A stretch of 64,000 bases of DNA from Alphaproteobacteria bacterium (GTDB lineage Bacteria; Pseudomonadota; Alphaproteobacteria; Caulobacterales; Caulobacteraceae). The stretch covers positions 62,001 to 126,000 of the forward strand of contig JAHJME010000042.1 in the NCBI GenBank assembly GCA_018821435.1, given 5' to 3'. The translations under genes and the position numbers were made by a program. Within the stretch, counting starts at the first letter, position 1, and each line of letters opens with the position of its first letter. The notes beneath the pieces are model-generated. The model was not told the origin of the DNA and made no database searches. It saw nothing but the letters and a program-made list of their open reading frames with translations. Shown piece after piece: positions 32,344 through 42,162 of the stretch.

Positions 32344-34965
32344 TCAGAAGTTCGCCGCCACGCCCAGCCAGTAGGTCCGGCCGTAGTTCGCCCACTCCTG
32401 CAGGTTCCGGCGGTTGGGGCCGGTTACTTCCTGACGGCCGGTGTTGGAGAGGTTTTGCGCCTCGGCGAACACCGTGAAGTGGTCGTTGAACCGCCACGAG
32501 ACCGAGGCGTCGAACAGGTGGCGGCCCTTCCAGTACTGGTCGGCGTTGGGGATGGTGTCGTTGATCGTTTCCAGGAAGCCGCCGATGTAGTTGTGCGACA
32601 CCCGGGCCTCGAACGGACCCCGCTGGTAGTAGATCGACTCGTTGGTGGTCAGGTCCGGCTGCTGGAACAGCCCCGTGACGCGCCGGCCCGCCCGCGTGAG
32701 GAACGCGAACTCGGTGTCGAGGACGGTCAGGTTGCCGTTGAAGCCGAAGCCGTCGAAGGGCTCGGGCAGGAAGGTGAAGGCCTGCTGGATCGCGAACTCC
32801 AGCCCCTTGATCTTGGCGCTCTCGGCGTTGCGCGGGGTCGACACCGTCACCGCTTCCACACCCCGGCCCACGTCCAGCTGCTCGCTGGCCGAGAGGGTGA
32901 AGATCTCGTTCTTGATGTCCTTGGAGAAGACCGCCAGCGAGATCAGGCCGTCGGGCGGATAGAATTCCACGGACAGGTCGAAGCCCTCGCTTTCGCGGGC
33001 CTTCAGATTGGGATTTCCGCGCGAGAGCGTCGGCTGGCTGCCATCGAAGTTGAGCGTCTCGCCGCCGCCCAGCGAGCCATAGTCCGGCCGGCCGATGGTG
33101 TTGGTCCAGGCGGCGCGGACGATCAGGTCGTCGCGGAGCTTCCACTGCAGGTGCACGCTGGGCAGGAAGTTGCCGTACGATCCGCTGTTCGACACCGGGG
33201 TGAGCCGGCCGGCGGTGTTACGCACCGCGTTGGAGTCGACCTCGGTCCGCTCGTAGCGGGCGCCGGCCAGCACGGTGACGTCGCCGAAGCTGTAGCTGGC
33301 CTGGCCGTAGACCGCGTAGATGTCTTCCTTGATGTCGTAGTTGCCGGTGGGCGCCGCGGTCGTGATCGTGAACCGGCTGCGGTTGGCCTCGCGGAAGTCG
33401 TGGGCCAAGTCGGCGTCGATGCGCGGGCTCAGCAGATAGCGCCCGGCGATCAGCTCGGTCGGACCGGTCTTGTCCACCTCGGCCAGGGTGTAAACGAAGC
33501 CGGCCGGGGCGGTGTAGTTCACCTGGCTGGACGAGAAGTCCCGCTTGGTCGAGCGCAGGGCGCCCCCGACCTTGGCCTTCAGCTGATGCTCGTCGCCGCC
33601 GTCGTCGAACGCCAGGTTGAAGCGCGCCTGGTAGGTGCTCTCGTCGGTCTTCGTCAGCGCGTCGCGGTGCTGCTGCAGCACATAGTTGGCCGGGTTGCGG
33701 AGGTTCGCCGGGTTCACGGGATTGAACAGCGGGAACAGCGGGTTGGTGGTGTCGTAGTTGAACGCGTAGTTCGCGCCCTGGGCGTCGACGGTGCGGAACT
33801 CGACCGACTCGTTCGGCACCTCCAGTCCGGCCTGCGAATAGATCAGGTCGCCGTCGGCCTTCCACTGCGGCGCGAAGGTCCAGTCGAAGCTGGTCCGGGC
33901 CAGGCCGATCTCGCGCTTGGTGATCGGCTGGTTGAGCTGGATGACGCCCCGGCCACGGGCGAAGGTACCGCTGGTCGGCGTCTGGTTGGTGACGTTGCCC
34001 AGCGGCTCGGTGCGGAACTCGATCCGCTCCTCGTCGTCCTCCATGCGCGCGAACAGGCCCGAGGCTTCCCAGTGGAAGTCGGCGGTGGGGCGATACTCGA
34101 TCTTGCCGTTCACGCCGCTGCGCTGCTTGGTGTTGTTGTACCAGAACAGGCGGACGAAGGTCGGCACCTGGATGCCGTTGCCGGTGGCCGCGCCCGAGTT
34201 CACCGGGGCGCCGGCGGCGGTGTATTCGCGCACCGACGGATCCTGCGATTCCACCTGTGGGATGTCGTAGTCGAGCTGTTCCTGCGAGGCGCCGATCACC
34301 ACGCCCCATTCGTCGTCGGCGCCGAACGTGCGACCGGCGGCGAAGGCCACCCGATAGGACCGCTTGTCGTTCCGCACGCCGCCGCTGCGCTCGTAGTCGC
34401 CGATCGAGGCCATGCCGTTGAAGAACGGCCGGCCCGCGTCGAAGGCGCTGCGGGTGGTGACGTTGATCACGCCGCCGATGGCGTTGCCGTCATTCTCCGG
34501 CGTCACCGTCTTGATGACCTCCAGCCGGCCGGCCATCACCGAGGGGACGATGTCCATCGGCACGGTGCGGCCGCTTTCATCCACCGAGGCGACCACGGCG
34601 CCGTCGATGGTCGTGCGGTTGTAGGTGGAGCGCAGGCCGCGCAGGACCGGGAAGCGCGGCTCGCCCTGGTCTTCCATCACCGAGACGCCGGGAATGCGGC
34701 GCAGCGCGGCGGCGGTGTTGTGGTCGGGCAGCTTGCCGATGTCGTCGGCGGAGACCACGTCGGCCACCACGAACTCGGACTTCTTCACCGCGATGGCGGC
34801 GCGCTGGGCTTCGCGCTGGCCCGTGACCACGATCTCGTCGACCTGGCCCTCCGCGTCGTCCGCGGCATAGGCGGGAGCCGCCAGCGCGAGCGCCAGGACC
34901 AAGCCAGACGCCGAGCGCATCGCGTCGCGCCGACGTCGATCGCGGACCACCAGTTTACAAGACAT
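32344..34965 (-). CDS. TonB-dependent receptor, phosphate-operon associated
   Basis: An approximately 873-residue outer-membrane receptor. After a signal peptide (LALALAAPAYA) come the TonB box region DEIVVTG, the plug domain (SADDIGKLPDHNTAAALRRIPGV, RFPVLRGLRSTYNRTTIDG) and a 22-strand barrel ending in Phe (YWLGVAANF). The plug pattern is that of TIGR01782-type receptors common in Caulobacter and Sphingomonads. It is the first gene upstream of phoD, a propeller protein and a PhnD-like binding protein, so its ligand is probably an organophosphate (inference). An alternative start at 34920 shortens the basic N-region. Confidence 0.93.
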   Translation of the reverse strand: MSCKLVVRDRRRRDAMRSASGLVLALALAAPAYAADDAEGQVDEIVVTGQREAQRAAIAVKKSEFVVADVVSADDIGKLPDHNTAAALRRIPGVSVMEDQGEPRFPVLRGLRSTYNRTTIDGAVVASVDESGRTVPMDIVPSVMAGRLEVIKTVTPENDGNAIGGVINVTTRSAFDAGRPFFNGMASIGDYERSGGVRNDKRSYRVAFAAGRTFGADDEWGVVIGASQEQLDYDIPQVESQDPSVREYTAAGAPVNSGAATGNGIQVPTFVRLFWYNNTKQRSGVNGKIEYRPTADFHWEASGLFARMEDDEERIEFRTEPLGNVTNQTPTSGTFARGRGVIQLNQPITKREIGLARTSFDWTFAPQWKADGDLIYSQAGLEVPNESVEFRTVDAQGANYAFNYDTTNPLFPLFNPVNPANLRNPANYVLQQHRDALTKTDESTYQARFNLAFDDGGDEHQLKAKVGGALRSTKRDFSSSQVNYTAPAGFVYTLAEVDKTGPTELIAGRYLLSPRIDADLAHDFREANRSRFTITTAAPTGNYDIKEDIYAVYGQASYSFGDVTVLAGARYERTEVDSNAVRNTAGRLTPVSNSGSYGNFLPSVHLQWKLRDDLIVRAAWTNTIGRPDYGSLGGGETLNFDGSQPTLSRGNPNLKARESEGFDLSVEFYPPDGLISLAVFSKDIKNEIFTLSASEQLDVGRGVEAVTVSTPRNAESAKIKGLEFAIQQAFTFLPEPFDGFGFNGNLTVLDTEFAFLTRAGRRVTGLFQQPDLTTNESIYYQRGPFEARVSHNYIGGFLETINDTIPNADQYWKGRHLFDASVSWRFNDHFTVFAEAQNLSNTGRQEVTGPNRRNLQEWANYGRTYWLGVAANF

Positions 34966-35093
34966 CGCACACCCCCAAGTTCGATGTGCGCCGCATAAGG
35001 CCCGCCCATGACGGAGCCACGACGTTCGCAAGAAGGTCCCGCGACACCCGATTGCGCTTGAGGCGCGGCCCGTCAGGGGTTAGGCCGCCCGCC

Positions 35094-36791
35094 ATGTTGC
35101 AAGGCCCGAACCTTCAAGGACTGTCCCACCAGGCGCGCGAGGCCAAGAGCTGGCCGTTCGAACAGGCCCGCCTGCTGCTGGACCGCATCACCCGCCTGCG
35201 CCTCTCGGCCGGGGAGCGCGATCTCGCCGCCGCCCTGTTCGCGGAAGGCAAGTACGCCGAGGCGGTGAAGACGCTGCCGGCGCTGGCCAAACCGGTCATC
35301 TTCCAATGCGGCTACGGCGCGTCGGGCCTGCCCCACCTGGGCACCTTCGGCGAGGCGACCCGGCCGACCATCGTGCGCAACGCGTTCCGCGCGCTGACCG
35401 AGGACGTGATCCCGACGCAGTTGATCGTCTTCTCAGACGACATGGACGGCCTGCGGAAGATCCCGGACAACGTGCCCAACAAGGCCATGCTGGAAGAGGA
35501 CCGCGACAAGCCGGTCACCTCGGTCCGCGACCCCTTCGGCGAGCACGAGAGCTTCGGCGCCCACAACAACGCCCGCCTGCGTGCGTTCCTGGACGGCTTC
35601 GGCTTCGACTACACGTTCATGTCGTCCACCGAGACCTACAAGTCAGGCCGCTTCGACGAAGTGCTGCTGCGCATCCTGGCCCGCTTCGACGCCGTGCAGG
35701 CGATCATGCTGCCGACGCTGGGCGAGGAGCGGCGCGCCACCTATTCGCCCTTCCTGCCGATCAGCCCGAAGAGCGGTCGCGTGCTGCAGGCCCCGACCGT
35801 CGGCCGCGACGTGGAAAAGGGCACGATCACCTTCCACGACGAGGACGGCGAGCTGACCGAGCTGCCGGTCACCGGCGGGAACGTGAAGCTGCAGTGGCGC
35901 CCCGACTGGGCCGCCCGCTGGACGGCGCTGGAGGTCGATTTCGAGGCCTCGGGCAAGGACCTGGTCGATAGCGTCCGTGTCTCGAACAAGATCGTGAAGG
36001 CCCTGGGCGGCGAGCCGCCGGAGGCGTTCCACTTCGAGCTGTTCATGGACGAGAACAACACGAAGATCTCGAAGTCCAAGGGCAACGGCCTGACCATCGA
36101 GGAATGGCTGCGCTACGGCACGCCCGAGAGCCTGACCTATTACATGTACCAATCGCCCAAGTCGGCGAAGCGGCTCTATTTCGACGTCATCCCCAAGGCG
36201 ACCGACGAGTACCTGCAACAGCTGGACGCCCTGATCCGCAAGAAGGCGGAGGGCGACAACGCCGCCCAGCTCGACAATCCCGCCTGGCACGTCCATCGCG
36301 GCGCGCCGCCCGAACGCGGCTCGCCGGTCAGCTTCTCGCTGCTTCTGAACCTGGTGTCGGCGGCCGATGCCTCGACCAAGGATCTGCTGTGGGCGTTCAT
36401 CGGCCGCTACCTGCCGGGCGCGACGCCGGAGAGCGAACCCCTGCTGGACAAGCTCGCGGGCTACGCGATCCAGTATTACGAGGACTTCGTGAAGCCGGCG
36501 AAGCGCTTCCGCGCCCCCGACGATCGCGAGCGCGCGGCCATGACCGCACTGGTCGCCAAGCTCAAGGCCCTGCCCGCCGGGGCCGACGCCGAGGCGATCC
36601 AGAACCAGGTCTTCGAGGTGGGCAAGGACGCCGGCTTCGAGCCGCTGCGCACTTGGTTCTCGGCGCTCTACGAAGTGCTGCTGGGCCAGAGCCAAGGTCC
36701 GCGCTTCGGCTCGTTCACCGCGATCTTCGGCGTCGACCGCACGGTGGATCTGATCGAGCGCGCGCTTGCCGGGGATTTGCTCGCCGCCTGA
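35094..36791 (+). CDS. lysK: Lysyl-tRNA synthetase, class I
   Basis: A 565-residue class I synthetase that charges tRNA-Lys. The HIGH-like motif is in GASGLPHLGTFGE (residues 76-87), the KMSKS-like motif is KISKSKGNG near residue 323, and the FSDDMDGLRKIPDN segment is typical. It is of the archaeal type found in spirochaetes and many Alphaproteobacteria in place of class II LysS. The ATG at 35094 gives the family N-terminus; an upstream ATG at 34986 adds an arginine-rich stretch with no similarity. It is divergent from the TonB receptor. Confidence 0.95.
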   Translation: MLQGPNLQGLSHQAREAKSWPFEQARLLLDRITRLRLSAGERDLAAALFAEGKYAEAVKTLPALAKPVIFQCGYGASGLPHLGTFGEATRPTIVRNAFRALTEDVIPTQLIVFSDDMDGLRKIPDNVPNKAMLEEDRDKPVTSVRDPFGEHESFGAHNNARLRAFLDGFGFDYTFMSSTETYKSGRFDEVLLRILARFDAVQAIMLPTLGEERRATYSPFLPISPKSGRVLQAPTVGRDVEKGTITFHDEDGELTELPVTGGNVKLQWRPDWAARWTALEVDFEASGKDLVDSVRVSNKIVKALGGEPPEAFHFELFMDENNTKISKSKGNGLTIEEWLRYGTPESLTYYMYQSPKSAKRLYFDVIPKATDEYLQQLDALIRKKAEGDNAAQLDNPAWHVHRGAPPERGSPVSFSLLLNLVSAADASTKDLLWAFIGRYLPGATPESEPLLDKLAGYAIQYYEDFVKPAKRFRAPDDRERAAMTALVAKLKALPAGADAEAIQNQVFEVGKDAGFEPLRTWFSALYEVLLGQSQGPRFGSFTAIFGVDRTVDLIERALAGDLLAA

Positions 36792-36862
36792 CGCGCCCTG
36801 CGCCCACATGTCGCGGAGGTGGTTAAGTCTTCCTCCCGACGCAGATCGCATGCTGGCCCCTA

Positions 36863-39340
36863 GTGCGAAGGGCCGACAGCGTGATCGACAACCGTGAAAC
36901 CGCGCGCCTGCGCAGCCTGTTGGACTACGGCGTCGTGGACACGGCGCCGGACGAAGCGTTCGACCGCCTGACCCAGCTGGCAGCCGAGCTGTTCGACGCC
37001 CCGATCGCCACCGTCAGCCTGATCGACGCCGAACGGCAGTGGTTCAAGTCGAAGATCGGCATCGACGACAGCGAGACCCACCGCGATCTGGCGTTCTGCG
37101 CCCACGCCATCGCGCTCGAGCCAGATGCGGTGATGGTGGTGGAAGACGCCACCCGCGACGCGCGCTTCGCGGCCAATCCCCTGGTCACCGGCGACCCCAA
37201 CATCCGCTTCTACGCCGGCGCGGTCCTGAGCACGCCCGATGGGCATAACCTCGGCACGCTCTGCGTCATCGACGACAAGCCCAGGGCAGCCCTCACCGAA
37301 GCGGACCTGCGCCGCCTGCGCGCCCTCGCCCGCATCGTCGTGGACGAACTGGAACTCGGCCGCGCCAAGCGGCAGGCCGAGGAGAAGCAGCGCCTCTTGG
37401 AGTTGGCCGAGCACATGTCCGGAGTCGGCCACTGGCGGCTGCACATCGAGACCGGCGCGGTAACCTGGTCGGACGAGCTCTATCGGATCCACGGCGTGGA
37501 CCGCGAAACCTTCGACCCGGCGCTGGACGAGGGCCTGGCGTTCTTTTCGCTCGAGGATCAGGCGCGGATTTCCGACAGCATCCTCAACACGATCATCACC
37601 GGCGAGGGCTACGCGTTCGAACACACGATGCGCCGCCGCGACGGCGCGCTGCGCGACGTCGCCTGCAAGGCCGCCGCCGAACGGGACGAGACCGGCAAGG
37701 TCATCGCCCTGATCGGCGTTTTTCAGGACGTCACCGACCGCAGGGCCCAGGAGCGCGCGGTCGCCGCCAGCGAGGCGCGCTATCGCCTGATCGCCGACAA
37801 CGCCAGCGACCTGATCATGCAGTACGACCTGCGCGGCCGCATCGCCTACGTCTCGCCCTCGGTCGTCGCCGTGACGGGCTACGCGGCGGACGACCTGATG
37901 GGCCGCCCGGCGCTGGACTTCGTCAATCCGGAGGACCGCGCCGAGGTCGAGATCGCGGTCGCCGCGCAATTCGTCAGCCACGGCAAAACCCCGCCCCGCC
38001 CGGTCGCCTACCGGGGCATGCGCAAGGATGGTCGGGAGATCTGGCTGGAAGCAACGCCGGCCGTCGCCTTCGACCCCGTGTCGGGCCAGATGTGCGGCGT
38101 GACCGACGTGATCCGCGACGTCACGGCGCGGGAGGCTCTGGAACAGGACCTGCGCGACGCCCGCGCCGAGGCCGAGGCCGCGACCACCGTGAAGTCCGAG
38201 TTCCTGGCCAATATGAGCCACGAGCTGCGCACCCCGCTGACCAGCATCATCGGCTTCACCGGCCTGATCGCCGCCCAGCCCGAGCTGTCGGCCGTGAGCC
38301 GGGGCTTCGTAGATCGGGTGGCCGACGCCAGCCGCGCCCTGCTGGCCACCGTCAACGACGTGCTGGACTTTTCCAAGCTGGAGGCCGGCCAGGTCACCGT
38401 CACGCCCGAGCCCACCGACCCGGCCAGGCTGTGCCGCACCGCCCTGGACCTGTTCACCCCGCAGGCCGGCGCCAAGGACCTGGCGCTGGACTTCGCCTGC
38501 GACCTTCCCGACGGCCTGACGGTCCAACTCGATCCCGACCGTGTGCGCCAGGTGCTGTTGAACCTGGTGGGCAACGCGGTGAAGTTCAGCGCCCGGGGCG
38601 GCGTCACCCTGGCCCTGCGCCATGCGGACGACCGTCTGCGGATCGACGTCCGCGACACCGGTCCGGGCATGACCCCCGAACAGCAGGCCCGGCTGTTCCA
38701 GCGCTTTTCGGAGGTCGACGGCGCCCTGACCCGCAAGGCCGGCGGCACCGGCCTGGGTCTGGCGATCTGCCGGGGACTGGTCGAGGCCATGGGCGGCGAG
38801 ATCGGCGCGACGTCCGAGCCGGGCCGCGGCAGCTGCTTCTGGTTCGAGATTCCGGCGCCGGCCGTGCATGAGACCGCCGCGTCGGGCCTGATCGCCGGCC
38901 TTGGCGCCATGCCGACGCCCGGCGTCCGCGTGCTGGTCGTTGACGACCATGCGGCCAACCGCGAGCTGGTGCGGCTGTTCCTGTCCGGCGTGGGCGTCGA
39001 GGTAACCGAGGCCGACAGCGCCGCCGTCGCCATCGAGACCGCCGCCGCCTGGCCGTTCGACGCGATCCTGATGGACCTCAACATGCCGCGCATGGGCGGC
39101 GCGGCGGCCTGCGCCGTGATCCGCCGCGGCGGCGGGCCAAATGAAACGACCCCGATCCTCGCCTTTTCAGCCGTCGAGGGCCGTGATGCCGACGTGTCCG
39201 CGCTGACGGCGGCGGGGTTCGACGGCCTGGTCTCCAAGCCTGTCGATCCGGCGGCATTGATCGCCGCCGTGGTGCGCGCCACCGACTTTAGCGCACCCTT
39301 GATGGCCGAGACATTGGAGCCGCTGCGCCATGCCGGCTGA
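36863..39340 (+). CDS. Hybrid sensor histidine kinase (GAF-PAS-PAS-HisKA-HATPase-REC)
   Basis: An 825-residue soluble kinase with GTG start and no membrane segment. Domains in order: GAF (about 15-165, ATVSLIDAERQWFKS), two PAS/PAC domains (about 175-295 and 300-435), HisKA with the phospho-acceptor His453 in FLANMSHELRTPL, the ATPase domain (NLVGNAVKFS, DTGPGMTPEQ, GTGLGLAI), and a C-terminal receiver with Asp738 in ILMDLNMP. It should sense a cytoplasmic signal and relay phosphate internally and then onward. The next gene is a stand-alone receiver that overlaps it by 11 bases. No signal can be named. Confidence 0.93.
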   Translation: MRRADSVIDNRETARLRSLLDYGVVDTAPDEAFDRLTQLAAELFDAPIATVSLIDAERQWFKSKIGIDDSETHRDLAFCAHAIALEPDAVMVVEDATRDARFAANPLVTGDPNIRFYAGAVLSTPDGHNLGTLCVIDDKPRAALTEADLRRLRALARIVVDELELGRAKRQAEEKQRLLELAEHMSGVGHWRLHIETGAVTWSDELYRIHGVDRETFDPALDEGLAFFSLEDQARISDSILNTIITGEGYAFEHTMRRRDGALRDVACKAAAERDETGKVIALIGVFQDVTDRRAQERAVAASEARYRLIADNASDLIMQYDLRGRIAYVSPSVVAVTGYAADDLMGRPALDFVNPEDRAEVEIAVAAQFVSHGKTPPRPVAYRGMRKDGREIWLEATPAVAFDPVSGQMCGVTDVIRDVTAREALEQDLRDARAEAEAATTVKSEFLANMSHELRTPLTSIIGFTGLIAAQPELSAVSRGFVDRVADASRALLATVNDVLDFSKLEAGQVTVTPEPTDPARLCRTALDLFTPQAGAKDLALDFACDLPDGLTVQLDPDRVRQVLLNLVGNAVKFSARGGVTLALRHADDRLRIDVRDTGPGMTPEQQARLFQRFSEVDGALTRKAGGTGLGLAICRGLVEAMGGEIGATSEPGRGSCFWFEIPAPAVHETAASGLIAGLGAMPTPGVRVLVVDDHAANRELVRLFLSGVGVEVTEADSAAVAIETAAAWPFDAILMDLNMPRMGGAAACAVIRRGGGPNETTPILAFSAVEGRDADVSALTAAGFDGLVSKPVDPAALIAAVVRATDFSAPLMAETLEPLRHAG

Positions 39341-39923
39341 CTTCCGCACGAAGATCGTGGTGGCAGAGGACGATCCGAACCTCCGCGAGATGGTCGTCAC
39401 CCGCCTGGAAGTGGCCGGCCATAGGGTGTTCGCCGCCCGCGACGGCGCCGACGCCATGCGGCGCACCCTGGCGATCCGCCCCGCGATCCTGGTCCTCGAC
39501 ATCAACATGCCCGGCATGGACGGCTTCTCGGTGTTGGAGAGCCTGCGGAGCCATCGCTGCGCGACCAAGGTGCTGGTCATGACGGCCCGGCACGCCGCCG
39601 ACGACGTGAAGCGATGCGTGGCGCTGGGCGCCCGCGACTATCTGGCCAAGCCATTCACCGACGCCCAGCTGCTGTCGCGGGTCGGACGGCTGCTGCGCCC
39701 ACCGCCGCCCGCCCCGAGCCCGTCCTGCTGGATTAGTCCTCGTCGCTGCCGATCGGCATGCCGGGAGGCGCCTCGGGCCGACGCTTGGCCTGGGCCAGCA
39801 CCCGGATCAGCTCTTCCTTGTCCTGCAGCAACGCCGCCAGGGTCAGGCGGTGCGCCCGGTCGGACGGATCGGCGCCCGGCGCGGCCTTCAGCTTCACCGC
39901 CAGGTCGGCCAGCCGCTGGCTGA
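39330..39923 (+). CDS. Response regulator, receiver domain, with anomalous C-terminal tail
   Basis: Residues 7-122 form a complete receiver domain: acidic pocket EDD at 13-15, phospho-acceptor Asp57 in ILVLDINMPGMDG, conserved Thr in LVMTARHA and Lys in YLAKPF. The remaining 70 residues are Pro/Ala/Arg-rich, and from 39733 on they read antisense through the end of the metalloprotease gene. In the next frame the sequence around 39717-39736 reads E-P-V-L-L-D-stop, a natural end just at the protease stop. A one-base indel is therefore likely. It is probably a partner of the preceding kinase. Confidence 0.75.
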   Translation: MPADFRTKIVVAEDDPNLREMVVTRLEVAGHRVFAARDGADAMRRTLAIRPAILVLDINMPGMDGFSVLESLRSHRCATKVLVMTARHAADDVKRCVALGARDYLAKPFTDAQLLSRVGRLLRPPPPAPSPSCWISPRRCRSACREAPRADAWPGPAPGSALPCPAATPPGSGGAPGRTDRRPARPSASPPGRPAAG

Positions 39924-42162
39924 TCTCGGCCCGCGCCGCCGGCGACACGTCCGGCCGGCGGCTCACCGCCGCCAGTTCCAGCACGCTGCGGGTCTGCACC
40001 CGGCGCGCCACCTCGGCCAGGCGGCCGGACGCGGGGGTGAAGGCCTGGGCGAGCAGCCGGTCGACCACCTCGCCCACCCCGGGTTGGGCGGCGTCGCGCC
40101 GGTGCTGCTCGGTCAGCCGGGCCAGGCGGTCCGGCGCCAGCAGGGCGTCCAGCACCAGCCCGGCGCCCACGTCGGCGGCGGTCAGGCTGTCGAACACCGG
40201 GCCGCCGGCGCCGTCGAACACCTCGATCTGGTACTGGCGGTCGTTGTCGCCGGACTGGCCGGACGACAGCAGCGGGATCAGCGCCTCGGGCGTGTCAAGC
40301 GCATCGGGCGTCATCGCCGCCAGCAGGCCGCTCAACGCCCCGCGCTGGGCCGCCGCCGGCGCCAGGTCGGCCTTGGCCGCCGCGTCGCCCTTGACCGCGT
40401 AGCTGAAGTCCACCCCGCCCAGCACCTTCGCCGCCGCCTCCAGCTGGTAGCGGTGCAGCAGGTAGATCGGCACATATTTGCGCTTCAGCGCCTGGACCGC
40501 CTCGCCGGGCCGCAGGGCCTGGGGTCCGAAGCCGTCGATGGCCACCCGGCGCACGGCCAGCACCCGGGCCAGTTCCGCCACGGGATCGGCGCCGTCGTCC
40601 CAGATGGCCCCGTGCGGCTGGCCCGAGCCCACCGGCCGCGCTTCCGGGTCGGCCGTGTAGCGCAGCGTCTGCGACGCCTTCAGGGCCTTCGCCGCCGGAT
40701 CGCCGTCGCCGTACAGCCAGTCGACGATGAAGTCGTCCCACTTGCCCACGCCGACCCCGTACGCGTCGCTCAGGTCGATCCGGCCGCCCGTCAGCTTCAC
40801 CCGGGGGGCGGGATAATCCATCACCGAGGCGCGGTCCTGACTGGAGGCGGCGAAGTTGTGGGCGAAGCCCAGCGAATGGCCCACCTCGTGCGCCGAGAGC
40901 TGGCGGATCCGGGACAGGGCGACCTGGATCGGGTCGTTCGGCCCGCCCTTTCCGCTCTCGTCGGCGCCGACCAGGCCTTCGAAGATCAGCATATCCTGCC
41001 GCACCCGCAGCGAGCCCAGCAGCACCGAGCCCTTGACGATCTCGCCCGTGCGCGGATCGGCGATCACCTGGCCGTAGGACCAGCCGCGCGTGGCGCGGTT
41101 CACCCAGTTGATGACGTTGTAGCGGACGTCCAGGGGGTCGGCGCCCTCTGGCATGATCTCGACGCGGTAGGCGTCCTTGTAGCCGGCCTTCTCGAACGCC
41201 GTGGCCCACCACTGGGCGCCCTGTTGCAGGGCCGTGCGGATCGGCTCGGGCGCCGCGCGGTCCACATAGAAGACGATGGGCTTCTTTACGGTCGAGACCG
41301 CCGCGCGGGGATCGGTCTTCTCCAGCCGGAAGCGCACCGCCAGCCGCTGGACGATGTCCTGGTCGAGGGGCGCGGCGTAATCCAGCACGATGCGATCGAA
41401 GGCGCCCGAACGCGGGTCGAAGGCGCGGGACTGGAAGCCGGGGTCCGGGAGTTTGATCAGGCTGTGGCGCACCGTAAGCGTGATCAGCTTCGGATCGGGC
41501 GCGATGTTGCGGGTCTCCGCGCCCGGCGTGTCGGAGGCGTAGGTCTGCAGCGCCTCGAACTCGACGTTCTCCGGGAAGACCCTGACGGCCGACGGCTCGA
41601 CCATCGAGAGGTCGCTCACCGCCTTGTAGCCGGGCTCGCCGGCCTGCTTCAGCGCGTCGGCAATGCCGATTACATCGCGGGTCAGGAAGCTGGACAGGTC
41701 CACCACCAGCCGGCCATCGGCCAGCGTGCCCTCGATCTTGCCGGCCCAGACCACCGAGGTGGCGAACGCTTCGCGCGCGGCGGCCTGTTCGGCGGCGGGG
41801 GCGCCGGCGGCGCGGAACCGCGGGTTCTCGAACTCTGCCAGCACCTTGGCCCCCACGCGGCGGAACGCCAGCACCTGGGTGTCGCCCAACCGCGCGCGGT
41901 CCAGCCCCACGGGCGCCGAGCCCAGGCCGGTCTTCAGCGCCGAGACATAGAGGTAGCGGCCGGCGACCCCGTCCTTGTCCGGCGCCGGCAGCGCGATCAG
42001 CACCCGCCCCTTGTTAGCGTCTACGTAAACCGGGACCAGGCCCTCCTGCCGGGTCAGGCCCGCCACAGCATCGGCCGGCGCGGCCTTGTCCTTCGCCGCC
42101 ATCGCGGGGTTCGCGGCCATCAGCGCCAACGCCGCGGCGCAGCCCAACCAAACTCTCTTCAC
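39733..42162 (-). CDS. Zinc metalloprotease, HExxHxxGxxH type (DUF5117/DUF5118)
   Basis: An 809-residue secreted protease. The GTG start at 42162 follows a GAGGGG site and opens a signal peptide (AAALALMAANPAMA). The metzincin-type zinc motif is HEVGHSLGFAHN at about residues 425-436. Flanking segments such as RFRLEKTDPRAAVSTVKKPIVFYVD, WATAFEKAGYKDAYRV and NVINWVNRATRGWSYG match the DUF5117 family of large periplasmic or outer-membrane metalloproteases. Substrate unknown. The gene is divergent from merR-like 42375 and convergent with the response regulator. Confidence 0.88.
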   Translation of the reverse strand: MKRVWLGCAAALALMAANPAMAAKDKAAPADAVAGLTRQEGLVPVYVDANKGRVLIALPAPDKDGVAGRYLYVSALKTGLGSAPVGLDRARLGDTQVLAFRRVGAKVLAEFENPRFRAAGAPAAEQAAAREAFATSVVWAGKIEGTLADGRLVVDLSSFLTRDVIGIADALKQAGEPGYKAVSDLSMVEPSAVRVFPENVEFEALQTYASDTPGAETRNIAPDPKLITLTVRHSLIKLPDPGFQSRAFDPRSGAFDRIVLDYAAPLDQDIVQRLAVRFRLEKTDPRAAVSTVKKPIVFYVDRAAPEPIRTALQQGAQWWATAFEKAGYKDAYRVEIMPEGADPLDVRYNVINWVNRATRGWSYGQVIADPRTGEIVKGSVLLGSLRVRQDMLIFEGLVGADESGKGGPNDPIQVALSRIRQLSAHEVGHSLGFAHNFAASSQDRASVMDYPAPRVKLTGGRIDLSDAYGVGVGKWDDFIVDWLYGDGDPAAKALKASQTLRYTADPEARPVGSGQPHGAIWDDGADPVAELARVLAVRRVAIDGFGPQALRPGEAVQALKRKYVPIYLLHRYQLEAAAKVLGGVDFSYAVKGDAAAKADLAPAAAQRGALSGLLAAMTPDALDTPEALIPLLSSGQSGDNDRQYQIEVFDGAGGPVFDSLTAADVGAGLVLDALLAPDRLARLTEQHRRDAAQPGVGEVVDRLLAQAFTPASGRLAEVARRVQTRSVLELAAVSRRPDVSPAARAEISQRLADLAVKLKAAPGADPSDRAHRLTLAALLQDKEELIRVLAQAKRRPEAPPGMPIGSDED

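Noticed and set aside
34966..35093. Pho box in front of the TonB-phoD operon
   Set aside because: I looked for paired TGTCA-type repeats on both strands in this spacer and found none convincing, so phosphate control of this operon rests on gene content only.
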